The position numbers and the translations under genes are program-made. This document shows, one piece after another, positions 15,983 through 24,660 of a stretch of DNA of 64,000 nt (positions are counted from its first letter, which is position 1; each line of letters opens with the position of its first letter). This DNA is from Acidimicrobiia bacterium (lineage in GTDB: Bacteria; Actinomycetota; Acidimicrobiia; Spongiisociales; UBA11373). Under the pieces are notes generated by a model. That model was not told where the DNA came from. It made no database searches and was given only the letters and a program-made list of their open reading frames with translations. The stretch lies in NCBI GenBank assembly GCA_029263095.1, contig JAJCYA010000033.1:1-64000 (forward strand), written 5' to 3'.

Positions 15983-16563
15983 GCGGTCCCCTTGGTGGAT
16001 GGAATCCCCATCCGACCCGGATCTGATTGTGCGGCGGTTCGCATTGCCCGCCCGAGGGCCTTGAACAGGGCTTCGGCGATGTGGTGATCATTGCCACCCG
16101 AACCGGTCGCGTGCAACGTCACACCCGCCGTGCGCGCCAACGCCTCGAGTCCGTGCGGAATCATCTGTGTGCTGAGAGCACCGATGCGATCTGCTCCGAA
16201 CTCAACCTCTATCACCGCGTACGGCCGACCGCCGATGTCTACCGCAACGCTGCCGATGGCCTCATCCATCGGCACCACGGCATCACCGAAACGGACGATC
16301 CCTGCTCGATTACCGATCGCCTCCGCAAACGCTTCACCGAGAACGAGAAAGGTGTCTTCAACTGTGTGGTGATCATCCACATGCAGGTCACCCGACACAC
16401 TCACACTGAGATCCCACATTGCGTGATAGGCAAGCGAGGTGAGGAGGTGATCGAGGAAGCCAACACCGGTGTCGATCTCCACGGTCCCCGCCCCAGCTAG
16501 ATCGAGCGACACGGAGACATCGGTCTCACGGGTGGTCCTCCTCCGGGTGGCATTCCTGGTCAT
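15979..16563 (-). CDS. hisB: Imidazoleglycerol-phosphate dehydratase
   Basis: This 194-aa protein has the two pseudo-repeated metal-binding motifs of the family, DDHHTVEDTFLVLGEA and GNDHHIAEALFKALGRA, whose His and Glu residues bind two manganese ions. It begins with the usual Arg/Thr-rich TRNATRRRTTRET. It dehydrates IGP to imidazole acetol phosphate. It is monofunctional, without the histidinol-phosphatase domain of enterobacterial HisB. It overlaps both neighbours by 4 nt. Confidence 0.97.
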   Translation of the reverse strand: MTRNATRRRTTRETDVSVSLDLAGAGTVEIDTGVGFLDHLLTSLAYHAMWDLSVSVSGDLHVDDHHTVEDTFLVLGEAFAEAIGNRAGIVRFGDAVVPMDEAIGSVAVDIGGRPYAVIEVEFGADRIGALSTQMIPHGLEALARTAGVTLHATGSGGNDHHIAEALFKALGRAMRTAAQSDPGRMGIPSTKGTA

Positions 16564-17609
16564 TGAAGTTCCTCCTGGATGGCGGACACGAGTCGAGCGT
16601 GATCTCGCGGGGTTCTGACTGTGAAGCGCAGGTACTCGGCCAACGGGCCCTCGGATGGGAAGGCTCGAACCACCAATCCCCTACCAATCAATCGCTGCAT
16701 GAGGGGACGCGCCTGCGGACCGACCCTCGTCAACACGAAGTTGGTCGCGCTGGGGAGAACGGCAAGGCCGATCCCAGCCAGGCTGGCGGCCAAATCCTCC
16801 CTGTCGGCGACGACGGCTGCCACGTTCTCCCCAAGCCAACCGGGGTCGCACAGCGCGGCGACGGCGAGCGCTTGAGAAGTGGACGAGACGCTCCCCGGCG
16901 GCCGAACCCGGTGGAGCGCCTGAGCCACAGCCGGAGATGACACCGAGTAACCGACTCGGATTCCGGCGAGACCATAGGCCTTCGACATGGTGTGCAGCAC
17001 CACGAGCGACTCATGCCGATCCACCCATTCGCCCCAGCGATCACCGGCAAACTCAGCGTACGCGGCGTCCACGACGACGAGTCCGCCTGCTGCGGTGATG
17101 ATGGCCTCGAGAGCATCGTCTCCGAGACGGTCGCCGACCGGATTGTGGGGGACGCACAGCCAAGTCAGTTCAGCGCCACGCGCGGCGCTGATCATCCGAT
17201 CGACCGGGTATTCGAGATCCCGGTCACGGAGCACCTCGACCAGGTTTCCGCCGAACTGCAGAGTGGCGATTCGGTATAGCGGGTAGGTGGGAGTGTCCGT
17301 CACAACGCGCGATCCGGGAGTGACGAATGCCTTCGCCAACAGCAGGATCAATTCGTCCACGCCTGCTCCGGGAACGATCCGATCGGAATCGACTCCCCAC
17401 ACTGACGCAGCCGCGTCACGCAACGGCATGTAGTCGGCAGCGGGATACTCATTGACCTGTCGAAGAGATCCGGCCGCCGCGCCATCGACCCACGGTGGCC
17501 GCCGTGGTGATGTGTTGTGGTCGAAACGTATGACCTCGCCCGGATCGAGACCCGCCCGTCCTGCTATCTCGGCCGTCGAGGGTTGCCATTGGTATACGGG
17601 AGTGCTCAT
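16560..17609 (-). CDS. hisC: Histidinol-phosphate aminotransferase
   Basis: This 349-aa fold-type I PLP enzyme has the PLP-binding lysine in TMSKAYGLAGIRVGY, PAD-type substrate residues near the start (NEYPAADYMPLRDAAA), and DAAYAEFAGD, where the Asp contacts the PLP ring. It transaminates imidazole acetol phosphate with glutamate. Four-nt overlaps with hisD and hisB indicate tight coupling. Confidence 0.95.
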   Translation of the reverse strand: MSTPVYQWQPSTAEIAGRAGLDPGEVIRFDHNTSPRRPPWVDGAAAGSLRQVNEYPAADYMPLRDAAASVWGVDSDRIVPGAGVDELILLLAKAFVTPGSRVVTDTPTYPLYRIATLQFGGNLVEVLRDRDLEYPVDRMISAARGAELTWLCVPHNPVGDRLGDDALEAIITAAGGLVVVDAAYAEFAGDRWGEWVDRHESLVVLHTMSKAYGLAGIRVGYSVSSPAVAQALHRVRPPGSVSSTSQALAVAALCDPGWLGENVAAVVADREDLAASLAGIGLAVLPSATNFVLTRVGPQARPLMQRLIGRGLVVRAFPSEGPLAEYLRFTVRTPRDHARLVSAIQEELQ

Positions 17610-18889
17610 TGGGTGTCCTCGAAGCGGATCTCGACAGCAAGGCGGTGGGCGTCAAGACCTTCGGCCTCCGCCAGCGCCACCACCGTCGGTCGGAGAGATG
17701 CAAGTCCGTCGCGAGTGAGCGTCTGCACCTGTCGCCACGATCCGAAGTCTTCGGTTCCCAAGGGGTTCATCGACCGAGCGAGGCCACCCGTCGGCAGCAC
17801 GTGATTGGCCCCACTGGCGTAGTCGCCGACTGGTTCAGGCGCCCATCGACCGACGAACACAGACCCTGCCGATGTGATCCCGACAACAGCGGCGGCGGCA
17901 TCCTCGAGGTGCAGCGACAGGTGCTCGGGTGCCCAGGCATCGGCAAACTCGATCGCCTCGTCAACATCGGCTGCAATCGCCACCATGCCGAGGTCGGTCA
18001 GAGCCTTTTCGATGACCGCGCGCCTGCTCAGGCGAGCCATGAGCTGGTCGAGGGCTGCAAGGACGGAACCGGCCACCCCCGAGCCGACGGCCACCAATAC
18101 GATTGGGGAGTCGGGTCCGTGCTCGGCTTGAGCGAGCAGGTCTGCGGCAACGAATCGCGGATCAGCGGAGGCGTCGGCCAGGACAAGTGCCTCCGACGGT
18201 CCGGCCGGCATGTCGATGGCACACCACCCCGCCACGACCAGCTTGGCGGCCGTCACCCAAGCGTTGCCCGGACCAACGATCTTGTCCACGGCTCGAACAC
18301 TCCGGGTTCCGTGGGCGAGCGCCGCAACGGCTTGGGCTCCCCCCATGGCGTAGACCTCGGTCACGCCGAGCACATGAGCCGCGGCGAGGACGACAGGATC
18401 TACTGTGCCGTTGGCTCGTGCCGGAGTGGCCACTGCGATCTCCTTGACCCCTGCCACTTGAGCGGGGACCACCGTCATCACAAGCGTCGAGGGCAGTGGT
18501 GCGGTACCGCCGGGCACATAGGCGCCGATCCGACGCAGCGGTGACCAGATCCGCTCGACCTGCACCCCGGGCACGACCTCGATCCGATGACCACTGGGGC
18601 GCTGCAGCTCATGAACGGCGCGAACGTTGGATGCGGCCACCTCAATAGCGGCGACGACATCGGCTCCCACCGATTGACGTGCGGCCGCTAGTTCCGCACC
18701 GTCGATCCGAGCATGACCGCCCCCAAACCGTCGCGCTGCATCCGCAAGAGCCGGATCGCCATTGATTCGGACCGAATCGACAATGGCCGTGGCGCGCTCC
18801 AGCACCGACGCTTCGGGAACAGCCGCTCGCACGGTGAGCGCTGCAATCTCCTGCGGAGTCGCGTCGCCGAGAACGATCTCTTGCATCAC
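17606..18889 (-). CDS. hisD: Histidinol dehydrogenase
   Basis: This 427-aa protein shows the HisD signatures IVGPGNAWVTAAK, DMPAGPSEALVLAD, LLAQAEHGPDSP (catalytic and zinc-binding His), WAPEHLSLHLED (Glu-His base pair) and SGANHVLPTGG. It oxidises histidinol to histidine in two NAD+-dependent steps using zinc. The first codons are MMQE; either ATG (18889 or 18886) is possible, and both overlap hisG. Confidence 0.97.
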   Translation of the reverse strand: MMQEIVLGDATPQEIAALTVRAAVPEASVLERATAIVDSVRINGDPALADAARRFGGGHARIDGAELAAARQSVGADVVAAIEVAASNVRAVHELQRPSGHRIEVVPGVQVERIWSPLRRIGAYVPGGTAPLPSTLVMTVVPAQVAGVKEIAVATPARANGTVDPVVLAAAHVLGVTEVYAMGGAQAVAALAHGTRSVRAVDKIVGPGNAWVTAAKLVVAGWCAIDMPAGPSEALVLADASADPRFVAADLLAQAEHGPDSPIVLVAVGSGVAGSVLAALDQLMARLSRRAVIEKALTDLGMVAIAADVDEAIEFADAWAPEHLSLHLEDAAAAVVGITSAGSVFVGRWAPEPVGDYASGANHVLPTGGLARSMNPLGTEDFGSWRQVQTLTRDGLASLRPTVVALAEAEGLDAHRLAVEIRFEDTQ

Positions 18890-19734
18890 GGAACCATCTG
18901 CTCGATCGGAAGCACGAGGATGCCGCTCGCACCCGCCGCTTCCAGTTCGGGAATGACGTGCCAGAGGTCGTCTACCTCAACCACCGAGTGGATGGCCACT
19001 CCGGCTCCGTCTGCCAGAGGGAGTACCGACGGTGCGGAAAGACCAGGAATGAGATCGTTGAGTACGGCGACCGCCTCATTCGGAGCGTTCATCATCAGGT
19101 ATCGCTTGTGGCGACCAGCGACAACGGCGCCGAGCATGGTCTGTACATGGTCGGCAGCGGATCGCGACGCCGATGAGGCGATGAGAACTGCCTGGCTGTC
19201 GAACAAGGTGGCGACCGGTCGGAGTCCGTTGACGAGCAACGTGCTCCCCGACGAGACGAGATCCACGATCGCGTCTGCGACACCCAATTTCGGCGCCACC
19301 TCGACCGATCCGGTGAGACTCACGGTCTCCACATCGAGGATGCCGCGCTCCGCCAACAACCGGGCGGTTGTCAGGGGATGCGATGTCGCCACCCGGCACC
19401 CCGCCATCTCCTCCAGCTTCTCGATCGGTGATCCTTTGGGAACCGCTGCGACGAGCCGACACCTGCCGTATCCGAGCTCGGCGACGACGTCGACGTCGAG
19501 CGCGGATTCCACTACGAGATCGAGCCCGGCAATGCCGATCTCAGCGACGCCATCGGCGACGAACTCGACGACATCGTCCGTTCGCACGAAGAGAAGCTCG
19601 ATTTCGAGGTTGCGTACGGGCACAGTCAACGCCCGATCGCTGCCTCGCTCGAAGACCATGCCCGACCGCTTCAGAAGATCTACCGTCGGATCGAGCAGCC
19701 GGCCCTTGTTCGGGATCGCGAACCGCAACGTCAT
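18886..19734 (-). CDS. hisG: ATP phosphoribosyltransferase (long form)
   Basis: The 282-aa protein starts MTLRFAIPNKGRLLDPTVDLL, the HisG N-terminus, and has VDLVSSGSTLLVNGL, the PRPP-binding region. A C-terminal regulatory domain (about 205-282, PSVLPLADGAGVAIHSVV) marks the long, HisZ-independent form that is usually inhibited by histidine. It catalyses the committed step, joining ATP and PRPP. I trimmed the open frame to the ATG at 19734, which overlaps the stop of the regulator gene upstream (ATGA). Confidence 0.96.
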   Translation of the reverse strand: MTLRFAIPNKGRLLDPTVDLLKRSGMVFERGSDRALTVPVRNLEIELLFVRTDDVVEFVADGVAEIGIAGLDLVVESALDVDVVAELGYGRCRLVAAVPKGSPIEKLEEMAGCRVATSHPLTTARLLAERGILDVETVSLTGSVEVAPKLGVADAIVDLVSSGSTLLVNGLRPVATLFDSQAVLIASSASRSAADHVQTMLGAVVAGRHKRYLMMNAPNEAVAVLNDLIPGLSAPSVLPLADGAGVAIHSVVEVDDLWHVIPELEAAGASGILVLPIEQMVP

Positions 19735-20045
19735 CGATCCGCACCCTTGCCCAGACCCAGCCGGTCGAGTGCCAGCCGGTACCCCCCGGCACCACTCCGG
19801 AGCCATTGGTTGATGCGGGTGATCGTCGCCGACGACGAACCGGTCTCATCGGCAATCTGGCGGTAGGGAACCCGATCGGCGAGCTTTCGCACAACTGCCC
19901 AGCGCTTGGTTATCTCCTCGAGTTCGTGGGCGGTGCACAGGTCGCGGAAGAACCATTCAGCCTCCTCCACGGTCTCGAGAGTCAGCACTGCTTTGAAGAC
20001 CGCAGTGGTGTCGGCATTGGTCCAATCGTCGGCTAGCGTCATCAT
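19731..20045 (-). CDS. hisR: TrpR/YerC-family regulator, probable histidine-operon repressor
   Basis: This 104-aa helical protein contains FFRDLCTAHELEEITKRWAV and the helix-turn-helix RVPYRQIADETGSSSATITRINQWL, the pattern of the TrpR-related YerC/YecD family. As first gene of the his operon, overlapping hisG by 4 nt, it fits the family members proposed as histidine repressors (HisR) in Gram-positive bacteria. A near-palindrome lies 10 bp upstream of its ATG, between it and hisA, suggesting it controls itself, the operon and hisA. Start may be either of two adjacent ATGs (20045 or 20042). Confidence 0.85.
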   Translation of the reverse strand: MMTLADDWTNADTTAVFKAVLTLETVEEAEWFFRDLCTAHELEEITKRWAVVRKLADRVPYRQIADETGSSSATITRINQWLRSGAGGYRLALDRLGLGKGADR

Positions 20046-20054
20046 TCGCTCCGG

Positions 20055-20076
20055 TTTAGTGTTTTAATACGCTAAA
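20055..20076. promoter_or_regulatory. Near-palindromic operator in the hisR/hisA divergent promoter
   Basis: The 22 bases have outer arms TTTAG/CTAAA and a TTAA centre flanked by GT and AC. Only two of eleven base pairs of symmetry are broken. Low GC stands out against the surroundings. It sits between a TrpR-family gene and hisA, where a histidine-responsive repressor would cover both promoters. Confidence 0.65.
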
Positions 20077-20127
20077 GCAGTACGACCAACAAGCTAGCTC
20101 GATTCCAACTGAAAGCAAACCCCACCA

Positions 20128-20844
20128 ATGCTCATCATCCCCGCCGTTGACGTTCTCGATGGAGCCGTCGTTCGGCTTCGCCGCGGAGCATTCGACTCCA
20201 AGACCGTCTATCGCGATGACCCCGCCGCGCAGGTGGCCGAGTTCGGGTCTCAAGGCGCTTCGATGGTCCATGTCGTCGATCTTCAGGGAGCTCGCACCGG
20301 GGAGCCGTCGATCGGTCTGTGGAGAGCGATCGCCGCATCCGATATCCCATTCCAAGCGGGCGGCGGAATCCGGGACGCTGTAGTGGCCGAGCTGGTGATT
20401 GGATCCGGAGCGGACCGAGTCGTGGTGGGAACCGCCGCAGTTTGGGATCGCAAGGGGCTCGGCGAGATCGTGGCGGCCGTCGGACCGGAGCGGGTCGTAG
20501 CCGCAGTCGACGTGCGGGATGGCAAAGCACTGGGAGCTGCCTGGGATGACGAAGGACGGCCAATCGCCGACGTGTTGGCGGGTGTTGCCTCCGTCGGGAT
20601 CGATACGGTGCTTGTCACATCCGTCGTGCGTGACGGGATGCTCTCAGGGCCCGACTTGGAACTCCTGGCGGCAGTGGCCCAGAGCTGGCCCGAGAAGATC
20701 ATCGCCAGCGGTGGGATTTCCAGCCTCGCCGACCTGGCCGGTCTCGACCGATCGGGGGTGTGGGCGACGATCGTCGGCCGGGCCCTCTATCAGCAGGAGT
20801 TCACGCTTACCGAGGCGATCGCCACAGTCGCCGACGAACGGTAG
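20128..20844 (+). CDS. hisA: Phosphoribosylformimino-5-aminoimidazole carboxamide ribotide isomerase
   Basis: This 238-aa (beta/alpha)8 barrel starts LIIPAVDVLDGAVVRLRRG with the catalytic Asp (AVDV). It has VHVVDLQGARTG, FQAGGGIRD, the second Asp region in VTSVVRDGMLSGPD, and IASGGISSL. It isomerises ProFAR to PRFAR. The VDLQGA loop is of the ordinary HisA type rather than the dual-specificity PriA type of many actinobacteria. It is separated from the rest of the pathway and read divergently from hisR; the shared operator would keep it in step. Confidence 0.95.
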   Translation: MLIIPAVDVLDGAVVRLRRGAFDSKTVYRDDPAAQVAEFGSQGASMVHVVDLQGARTGEPSIGLWRAIAASDIPFQAGGGIRDAVVAELVIGSGADRVVVGTAAVWDRKGLGEIVAAVGPERVVAAVDVRDGKALGAAWDDEGRPIADVLAGVASVGIDTVLVTSVVRDGMLSGPDLELLAAVAQSWPEKIIASGGISSLADLAGLDRSGVWATIVGRALYQQEFTLTEAIATVADER

Positions 20845-20879
20845 ACGGAGGCGAGCTGCGCGGTAGAACCGGTCCGGCT

Positions 20880-21656
20880 CTAGCTCTCGAAGATGTTCGA
20901 CAGACCCCCGATGACCGATCCCTCGTCCTGACTCGAACCACCTCCGCGGGGAGCGATCCGATCCGCCAGCCGGGAGAACGGAAGTGACTGCAGCCAAACC
21001 CGCCCCACGCCGCTGAGGGTTGCCAAGAACAGACCTTCCCCTCCGAACATCATCGACTTCAGGTTGCCGGCACGTTCAATGCTGTATTCGATAGTGGGCT
21101 CGAAGGCGACCAAGCACCCGGTATCGACTCGCAACGTCTCACCCGAGAGGTGCTTCTCGATGATCGTGCCGCCGGCGTGGACGAATACTTTGCCGTCGCC
21201 CTGTAGGTCCTGCAGGATGAATCCCTCGCCGCCGAAGAAGCCGGCTCCGAGCTTCTTGTTGAAGGCGATACCTACCTTCGTTCCCATTGCCGCGCACAGG
21301 AAGGCGTCCTTCTGGCAAATGAGCCGACCACCCATCTGCCCAAGATTGATCGGGATGATCTTCCCCGGATAGGGCGCGGCAAACGCTGCCTGTTGCTTGC
21401 CGCCGCCGTTGTTGGTGAAGTGGGTCATGAACAGGGACTCGCCGGTGACCACGCGCTTACCTGCCGACTTGAGCTTTCCCCACATGCCCTCATCGGGTTC
21501 GGCGCCATCACCCATCTTCGTCTCGAACGTCACGCCGTCGGTGATGTACATCATCGCCCCACCCTCGGCGACAATGGTCTCCCCGGGATCCAACTCGATC
21601 TCGACGAATTGCATGTCGTCGCCATGGATGGCGAAGTCGACTTCGTGGCTCTGCAT
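20880..21656 (-). CDS. AIM24/TIGR00266-family protein
   Basis: This 258-aa protein has the beta-rich, glycine-spaced pattern of the family: [16 protein letters not shown] near the start, [47 protein letters not shown] and [21 protein letters not shown]. The tail is Gly/Ser-rich. Members are found across bacteria and in mitochondria (Aim24, linked to inner-membrane organisation), but the bacterial role is not established. It stands alone, converging with hisA. Confidence 0.88.
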   Translation of the reverse strand: MQSHEVDFAIHGDDMQFVEIELDPGETIVAEGGAMMYITDGVTFETKMGDGAEPDEGMWGKLKSAGKRVVTGESLFMTHFTNNGGGKQQAAFAAPYPGKIIPINLGQMGGRLICQKDAFLCAAMGTKVGIAFNKKLGAGFFGGEGFILQDLQGDGKVFVHAGGTIIEKHLSGETLRVDTGCLVAFEPTIEYSIERAGNLKSMMFGGEGLFLATLSGVGRVWLQSLPFSRLADRIAPRGGGSSQDEGSVIGGLSNIFES

Positions 21657-21803
21657 GGGTCACTCCTGCCTCAGTTGTCGCGGAATCCTACGGACCAGGC
21701 GTCTGAAGCCAGGCAATAGGCCCCGATCTTGCGAATTGCAGGAGGCTCGTTGGGAGCCGACCATTGCCAATCGCGGGAGGCGGCGCCGGCCACCAACCCA
21801 TCC

Positions 21804-22691
21804 CTACCGGATCAGCCCGCCCTGTGCCATGTTCTCGAGCCGCTCAATACGATCCTGGATCGGGGGGTGGGTCGAGAACATTCGGGTCATCCCGCTCCTC
21901 CCGCCCCTGCCCCCGCCCCTGCCGCCAAGCGCCTTGAGCGGGTCGGCGATAAACAGCTGTGCGGTCGAAGGATCCACCTGCATCGGGATCCTCGAAGTCC
22001 CCTGTTCGAGCTTCGCCAAGGCGCGGGCCAGTGCCAACGGTGATCCGGTTATCTCGGAACCACTGCGATCGGCCTGATACTCGCGGGAGCGGCTGATCGC
22101 CATCTGGATGACCATCGCCGCCAGCGGCGCAAGGATGAGCGCCAGAATCCCGATGATCGCCGAGAGACCGTTGTCGTTGCGGCGGTTGCGTCCCATCCCC
22201 GTCCAGAACGAGATTCGGACCAGAAACGACAGGGCCACCGCGACGGTGGCGGCGATCGACGAGATGAGGATGTCGCGGTTCTTCACATGCGACAGCTCGT
22301 GCGCGAGCACTCCTTCGAGTTCGGCATGGTCCATCAGATCGAGGATCCCGGTTGTCACCGCGACCGCGGCATGGGCTGGATTGCGCCCGGTGGCAAAGGC
22401 GTTCGGTTGCGGGGACTCGATCAGATAGATCTCGGGCATCGGCATACCCTCGCGCTGTGCGAGAGAACGGACGATCGAATACACATTGGGGAGTTCGTGC
22501 TCCTCGACAGACTTCGCCTTGGCCGCCTTCAGAGCGAGCTTGTGCGAAAAGAAGTACATCGCAAAGTTCATGACTCCGGCAATGACCAGGGCGATAGTCG
22601 CGCCACCGGTGCCACCGAGAAGCTGCCCAACGCCGACGAAGAGCGCACCGAGCGTCGCCATGAGAACCAGCGTCTTGAAGTTGTTCTTCAT
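21804..22691 (-). CDS. htpX: HtpX-type membrane zinc metalloprotease
   Basis: This 295-aa M48 protease has two N-terminal helices (about 7-50), the zinc motif HELSH at 131-135, two further helices (about 145-165 and 180-200) and the third zinc ligand Glu in SREYQADRSG. It ends with a Gly/Arg-rich loop and the THPPIQDRIERL motif. HtpX degrades misfolded membrane proteins with its active site in the cytoplasm. Length and motif order match the family. Confidence 0.95.
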   Translation of the reverse strand: MKNNFKTLVLMATLGALFVGVGQLLGGTGGATIALVIAGVMNFAMYFFSHKLALKAAKAKSVEEHELPNVYSIVRSLAQREGMPMPEIYLIESPQPNAFATGRNPAHAAVAVTTGILDLMDHAELEGVLAHELSHVKNRDILISSIAATVAVALSFLVRISFWTGMGRNRRNDNGLSAIIGILALILAPLAAMVIQMAISRSREYQADRSGSEITGSPLALARALAKLEQGTSRIPMQVDPSTAQLFIADPLKALGGRGGGRGGRSGMTRMFSTHPPIQDRIERLENMAQGGLIR

Positions 22692-22757
22692 GGCACAGAG
22701 CCTACCGAGGCAGGAAACCTGCGCCTACCGCCGGAAACGCGCGGAAATGGCGGTTGC

Positions 22758-23849
22758 CTACTTCCGGCAAACAACCACCCTGAAGTCCCCCAATCCCCTG
22801 GGGTGCAAAAGAGTCTCGGCTTCGATGACCCTGTTCTTCAACTTCAACTGGTCCATCGTCCGGCCGTCGCGGGCCGCAACGACCACGTCGTGCCGCAGTG
22901 CTGCCAGCCTCTCCCCCAGCCCCCACTCGTTCAGGAAATCATCCTGACGTAGGAACTCGACGCCGGCACCGGCGTCTTCTGCCGCCGCCACCACCGCCGA
23001 GAAGTTGACGTCCATGGTGATGTCGGTAGCCCCTGGTTCCGCGAGGGGGTCGGGGCCCAGGTGGTGCTTTCGGTAGGTGCGGACCGTTCCCTCGGAGCGG
23101 CGGTTCTCGAGATTCTCGGCCGAGTCGCCGTAGTCGATCAGCAGCATCGCTCCCGCCTGGAGCAGCTCCACATGGCATCGCACCCAAGTACCGGCCTGGA
23201 GCTGTACCTCAACCTGGCCGCCCTCCGGAATTGGCCCGGCAAAACGGTCCGCCCACACGACGACATCCGGACGTGGCTCAGTCTCCACTAGTACAAGTCC
23301 CGATTCCGTCCCCGCCACCCGTCGCTCCCACCACTCGGAGCCGCGCCGCACCACCAGAGCCGCCGGCATGTTGTCCAGCACCTCGTTGGCGACGATCACA
23401 CCCCGAACATCGGACAGTTCGTCGATGATCTCAGCCTCTGGCACCGTCGCGCTGATCGATGCCTGCGCCGCCTTCGACCGTTCCACAGCGAAGGCGGGTG
23501 CCCTCGGGTCCAGAGCATCGAGCAGAGCTCGCAGCAATGAGCCACTCCCCCCTCCCATCTCGACCACGGAGAAGGGAACACCAACTCGACCGCGCTCGGC
23601 AGCGACGAAGCGAGCGATCGTCTCCCCGAACATTGGGCTGACCTCGGGGCTGGTGAGAAAGTCTCCGGCCCGATCCGAACGGAGTGTTCCCGTGGCGAAG
23701 TAGCCGCCGCCGGGGTCGTACAGGGCGATCTCCATGAACCGGTCGAACCCGATAGGGCCGCCGGAGTGGATCTCTTCGACTATTCGATCGAGCAGCACCC
23801 GACCATTGTGATCGTTTCCCGAAACACGATCCGCTGCCGGGCCACTCAC
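22758..23849 (-). CDS. SAM-dependent methyltransferase of the MidA/NDUFAF7 family
   Basis: This 363-aa protein has GPIGFDRFMEIALYDPGGGYFATG and DFLTSPEVSPMFGE, then the SAM-binding VVEMGGGSGSLLRALLDAL, GVIVANEVLDNMPA and a C-terminal DFRVVVCRK. This is the NDUFAF7/MidA set. The mitochondrial member dimethylates an arginine of the complex I 49-kDa subunit (homolog of NuoD) during assembly. The two NuoD-containing operons in this genome make a similar role conceivable, but bacterial function is not known. Confidence 0.88.
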   Translation of the reverse strand: MSGPAADRVSGNDHNGRVLLDRIVEEIHSGGPIGFDRFMEIALYDPGGGYFATGTLRSDRAGDFLTSPEVSPMFGETIARFVAAERGRVGVPFSVVEMGGGSGSLLRALLDALDPRAPAFAVERSKAAQASISATVPEAEIIDELSDVRGVIVANEVLDNMPAALVVRRGSEWWERRVAGTESGLVLVETEPRPDVVVWADRFAGPIPEGGQVEVQLQAGTWVRCHVELLQAGAMLLIDYGDSAENLENRRSEGTVRTYRKHHLGPDPLAEPGATDITMDVNFSAVVAAAEDAGAGVEFLRQDDFLNEWGLGERLAALRHDVVVAARDGRTMDQLKLKNRVIEAETLLHPRGLGDFRVVVCRK

Positions 23850-23865
23850 CTACGCTGCGTGGCCG

Positions 23866-24138
23866 ATGCCACCGGTTACGTGCCCAATGTGCGGCGAATC
23901 AGAACGGTTGAGTGGTGAGCGCTCGGGTGACGCGATCACCGTCAGCTGTGAGGCCTGCAACCACAAGTGGGATCGTGACGTCTCGGTCCGATGCCGCTCT
24001 TGTGGCTCCGATCGCGTGGTGTACGCCCCGCGACCGCTCTGGGAGAAGGGTCGGGGCGAGCAACGGACCCCCGCCGGGCGGATCGATGCCTACCACTGCG
24101 CCGATTGCGGTGATTCCGATGCCACAGGATCGCAGTAG
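23866..24138 (+). CDS. Small double zinc-ribbon protein
   Basis: This 90-aa protein carries two zinc-ribbon pairs, CPMC...CEAC (residues about 5-32) and CRSC...CADC (about 43-82). Zinc ribbons of this size bind nucleic acid or act as adaptors. The family is not recognised and no partner is suggested by the neighbours. It is divergent from the MidA-type gene, with 16 bp between the starts. Confidence 0.7.
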   Translation: MPPVTCPMCGESERLSGERSGDAITVSCEACNHKWDRDVSVRCRSCGSDRVVYAPRPLWEKGRGEQRTPAGRIDAYHCADCGDSDATGSQ

Positions 24139-24150
24139 CTCCACCGACAA

Positions 24151-24651
24151 TCAGGACGCGTCGCTCGGGCCTCGCATCGAAAACGTAAAGAGGGCGCGAG
24201 CCCGGATTCGATAGTACGGGGCCACCCCGGCCCAACCATCCCACTCGGGTCCGTAGATCTGGCGACAAGCAGCCGCAAAGCCCTCTTCATCACTCAGGTC
24301 GATCTCGTGTGCTTCGCCGTGGACCGTCACTGCCAGTGACTCGCCGACTGTGTATGCCCCGCTCACCGCCGGATTCCGGGCCATGTGGCGCACCCGTACC
24401 GCTTCGGCCCCGGTGCCGAAGCAGAATGCGCCGCGGTAGAAGATCCCATCGACCGGACCGACCAGGGGTCGACCATCGGTGGTGACGGTCGCAAGCGACA
24501 GGACGCAGACACCCTCGAGTCGTCCCACCAACTCCCCCGCGGTCAGACGACGCTCTGCCGTGTGGATCTCCAAGAGATGCGGGCCGGCATGCTCGTAGCT
24601 GCGATCCAGAAGTGCCTGAAGTCCGGCAAGATCTTCATCCGTCTCGTACAT
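24151..24651 (-). CDS. Pyridoxamine 5'-phosphate oxidase-fold flavin-binding protein
   Basis: This 166-aa split-barrel protein has LATVTTDGRPLVGPVDGIFYRGAF-type first strands and a middle strand with VRHMARNPAVSGAYTVGESLAVTVHGEA, as in PNPOx-like oxidoreductases that bind FMN or F420. The YGPEWDGWAGVAPYYRIRARALFTF ending is common in such general stress-protein-like members. No true PNPOx substrate motif is evident, so vitamin B6 synthesis is unlikely. Confidence 0.8.
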   Translation of the reverse strand: MYETDEDLAGLQALLDRSYEHAGPHLLEIHTAERRLTAGELVGRLEGVCVLSLATVTTDGRPLVGPVDGIFYRGAFCFGTGAEAVRVRHMARNPAVSGAYTVGESLAVTVHGEAHEIDLSDEEGFAAACRQIYGPEWDGWAGVAPYYRIRARALFTFSMRGPSDAS

Positions 24652-24660
24652 GATCCCCCA

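Noticed and set aside
18713-19813. 366-codon plus-strand open frame
   Set aside because: It is antisense to hisG and hisD, both confirmed by motifs.
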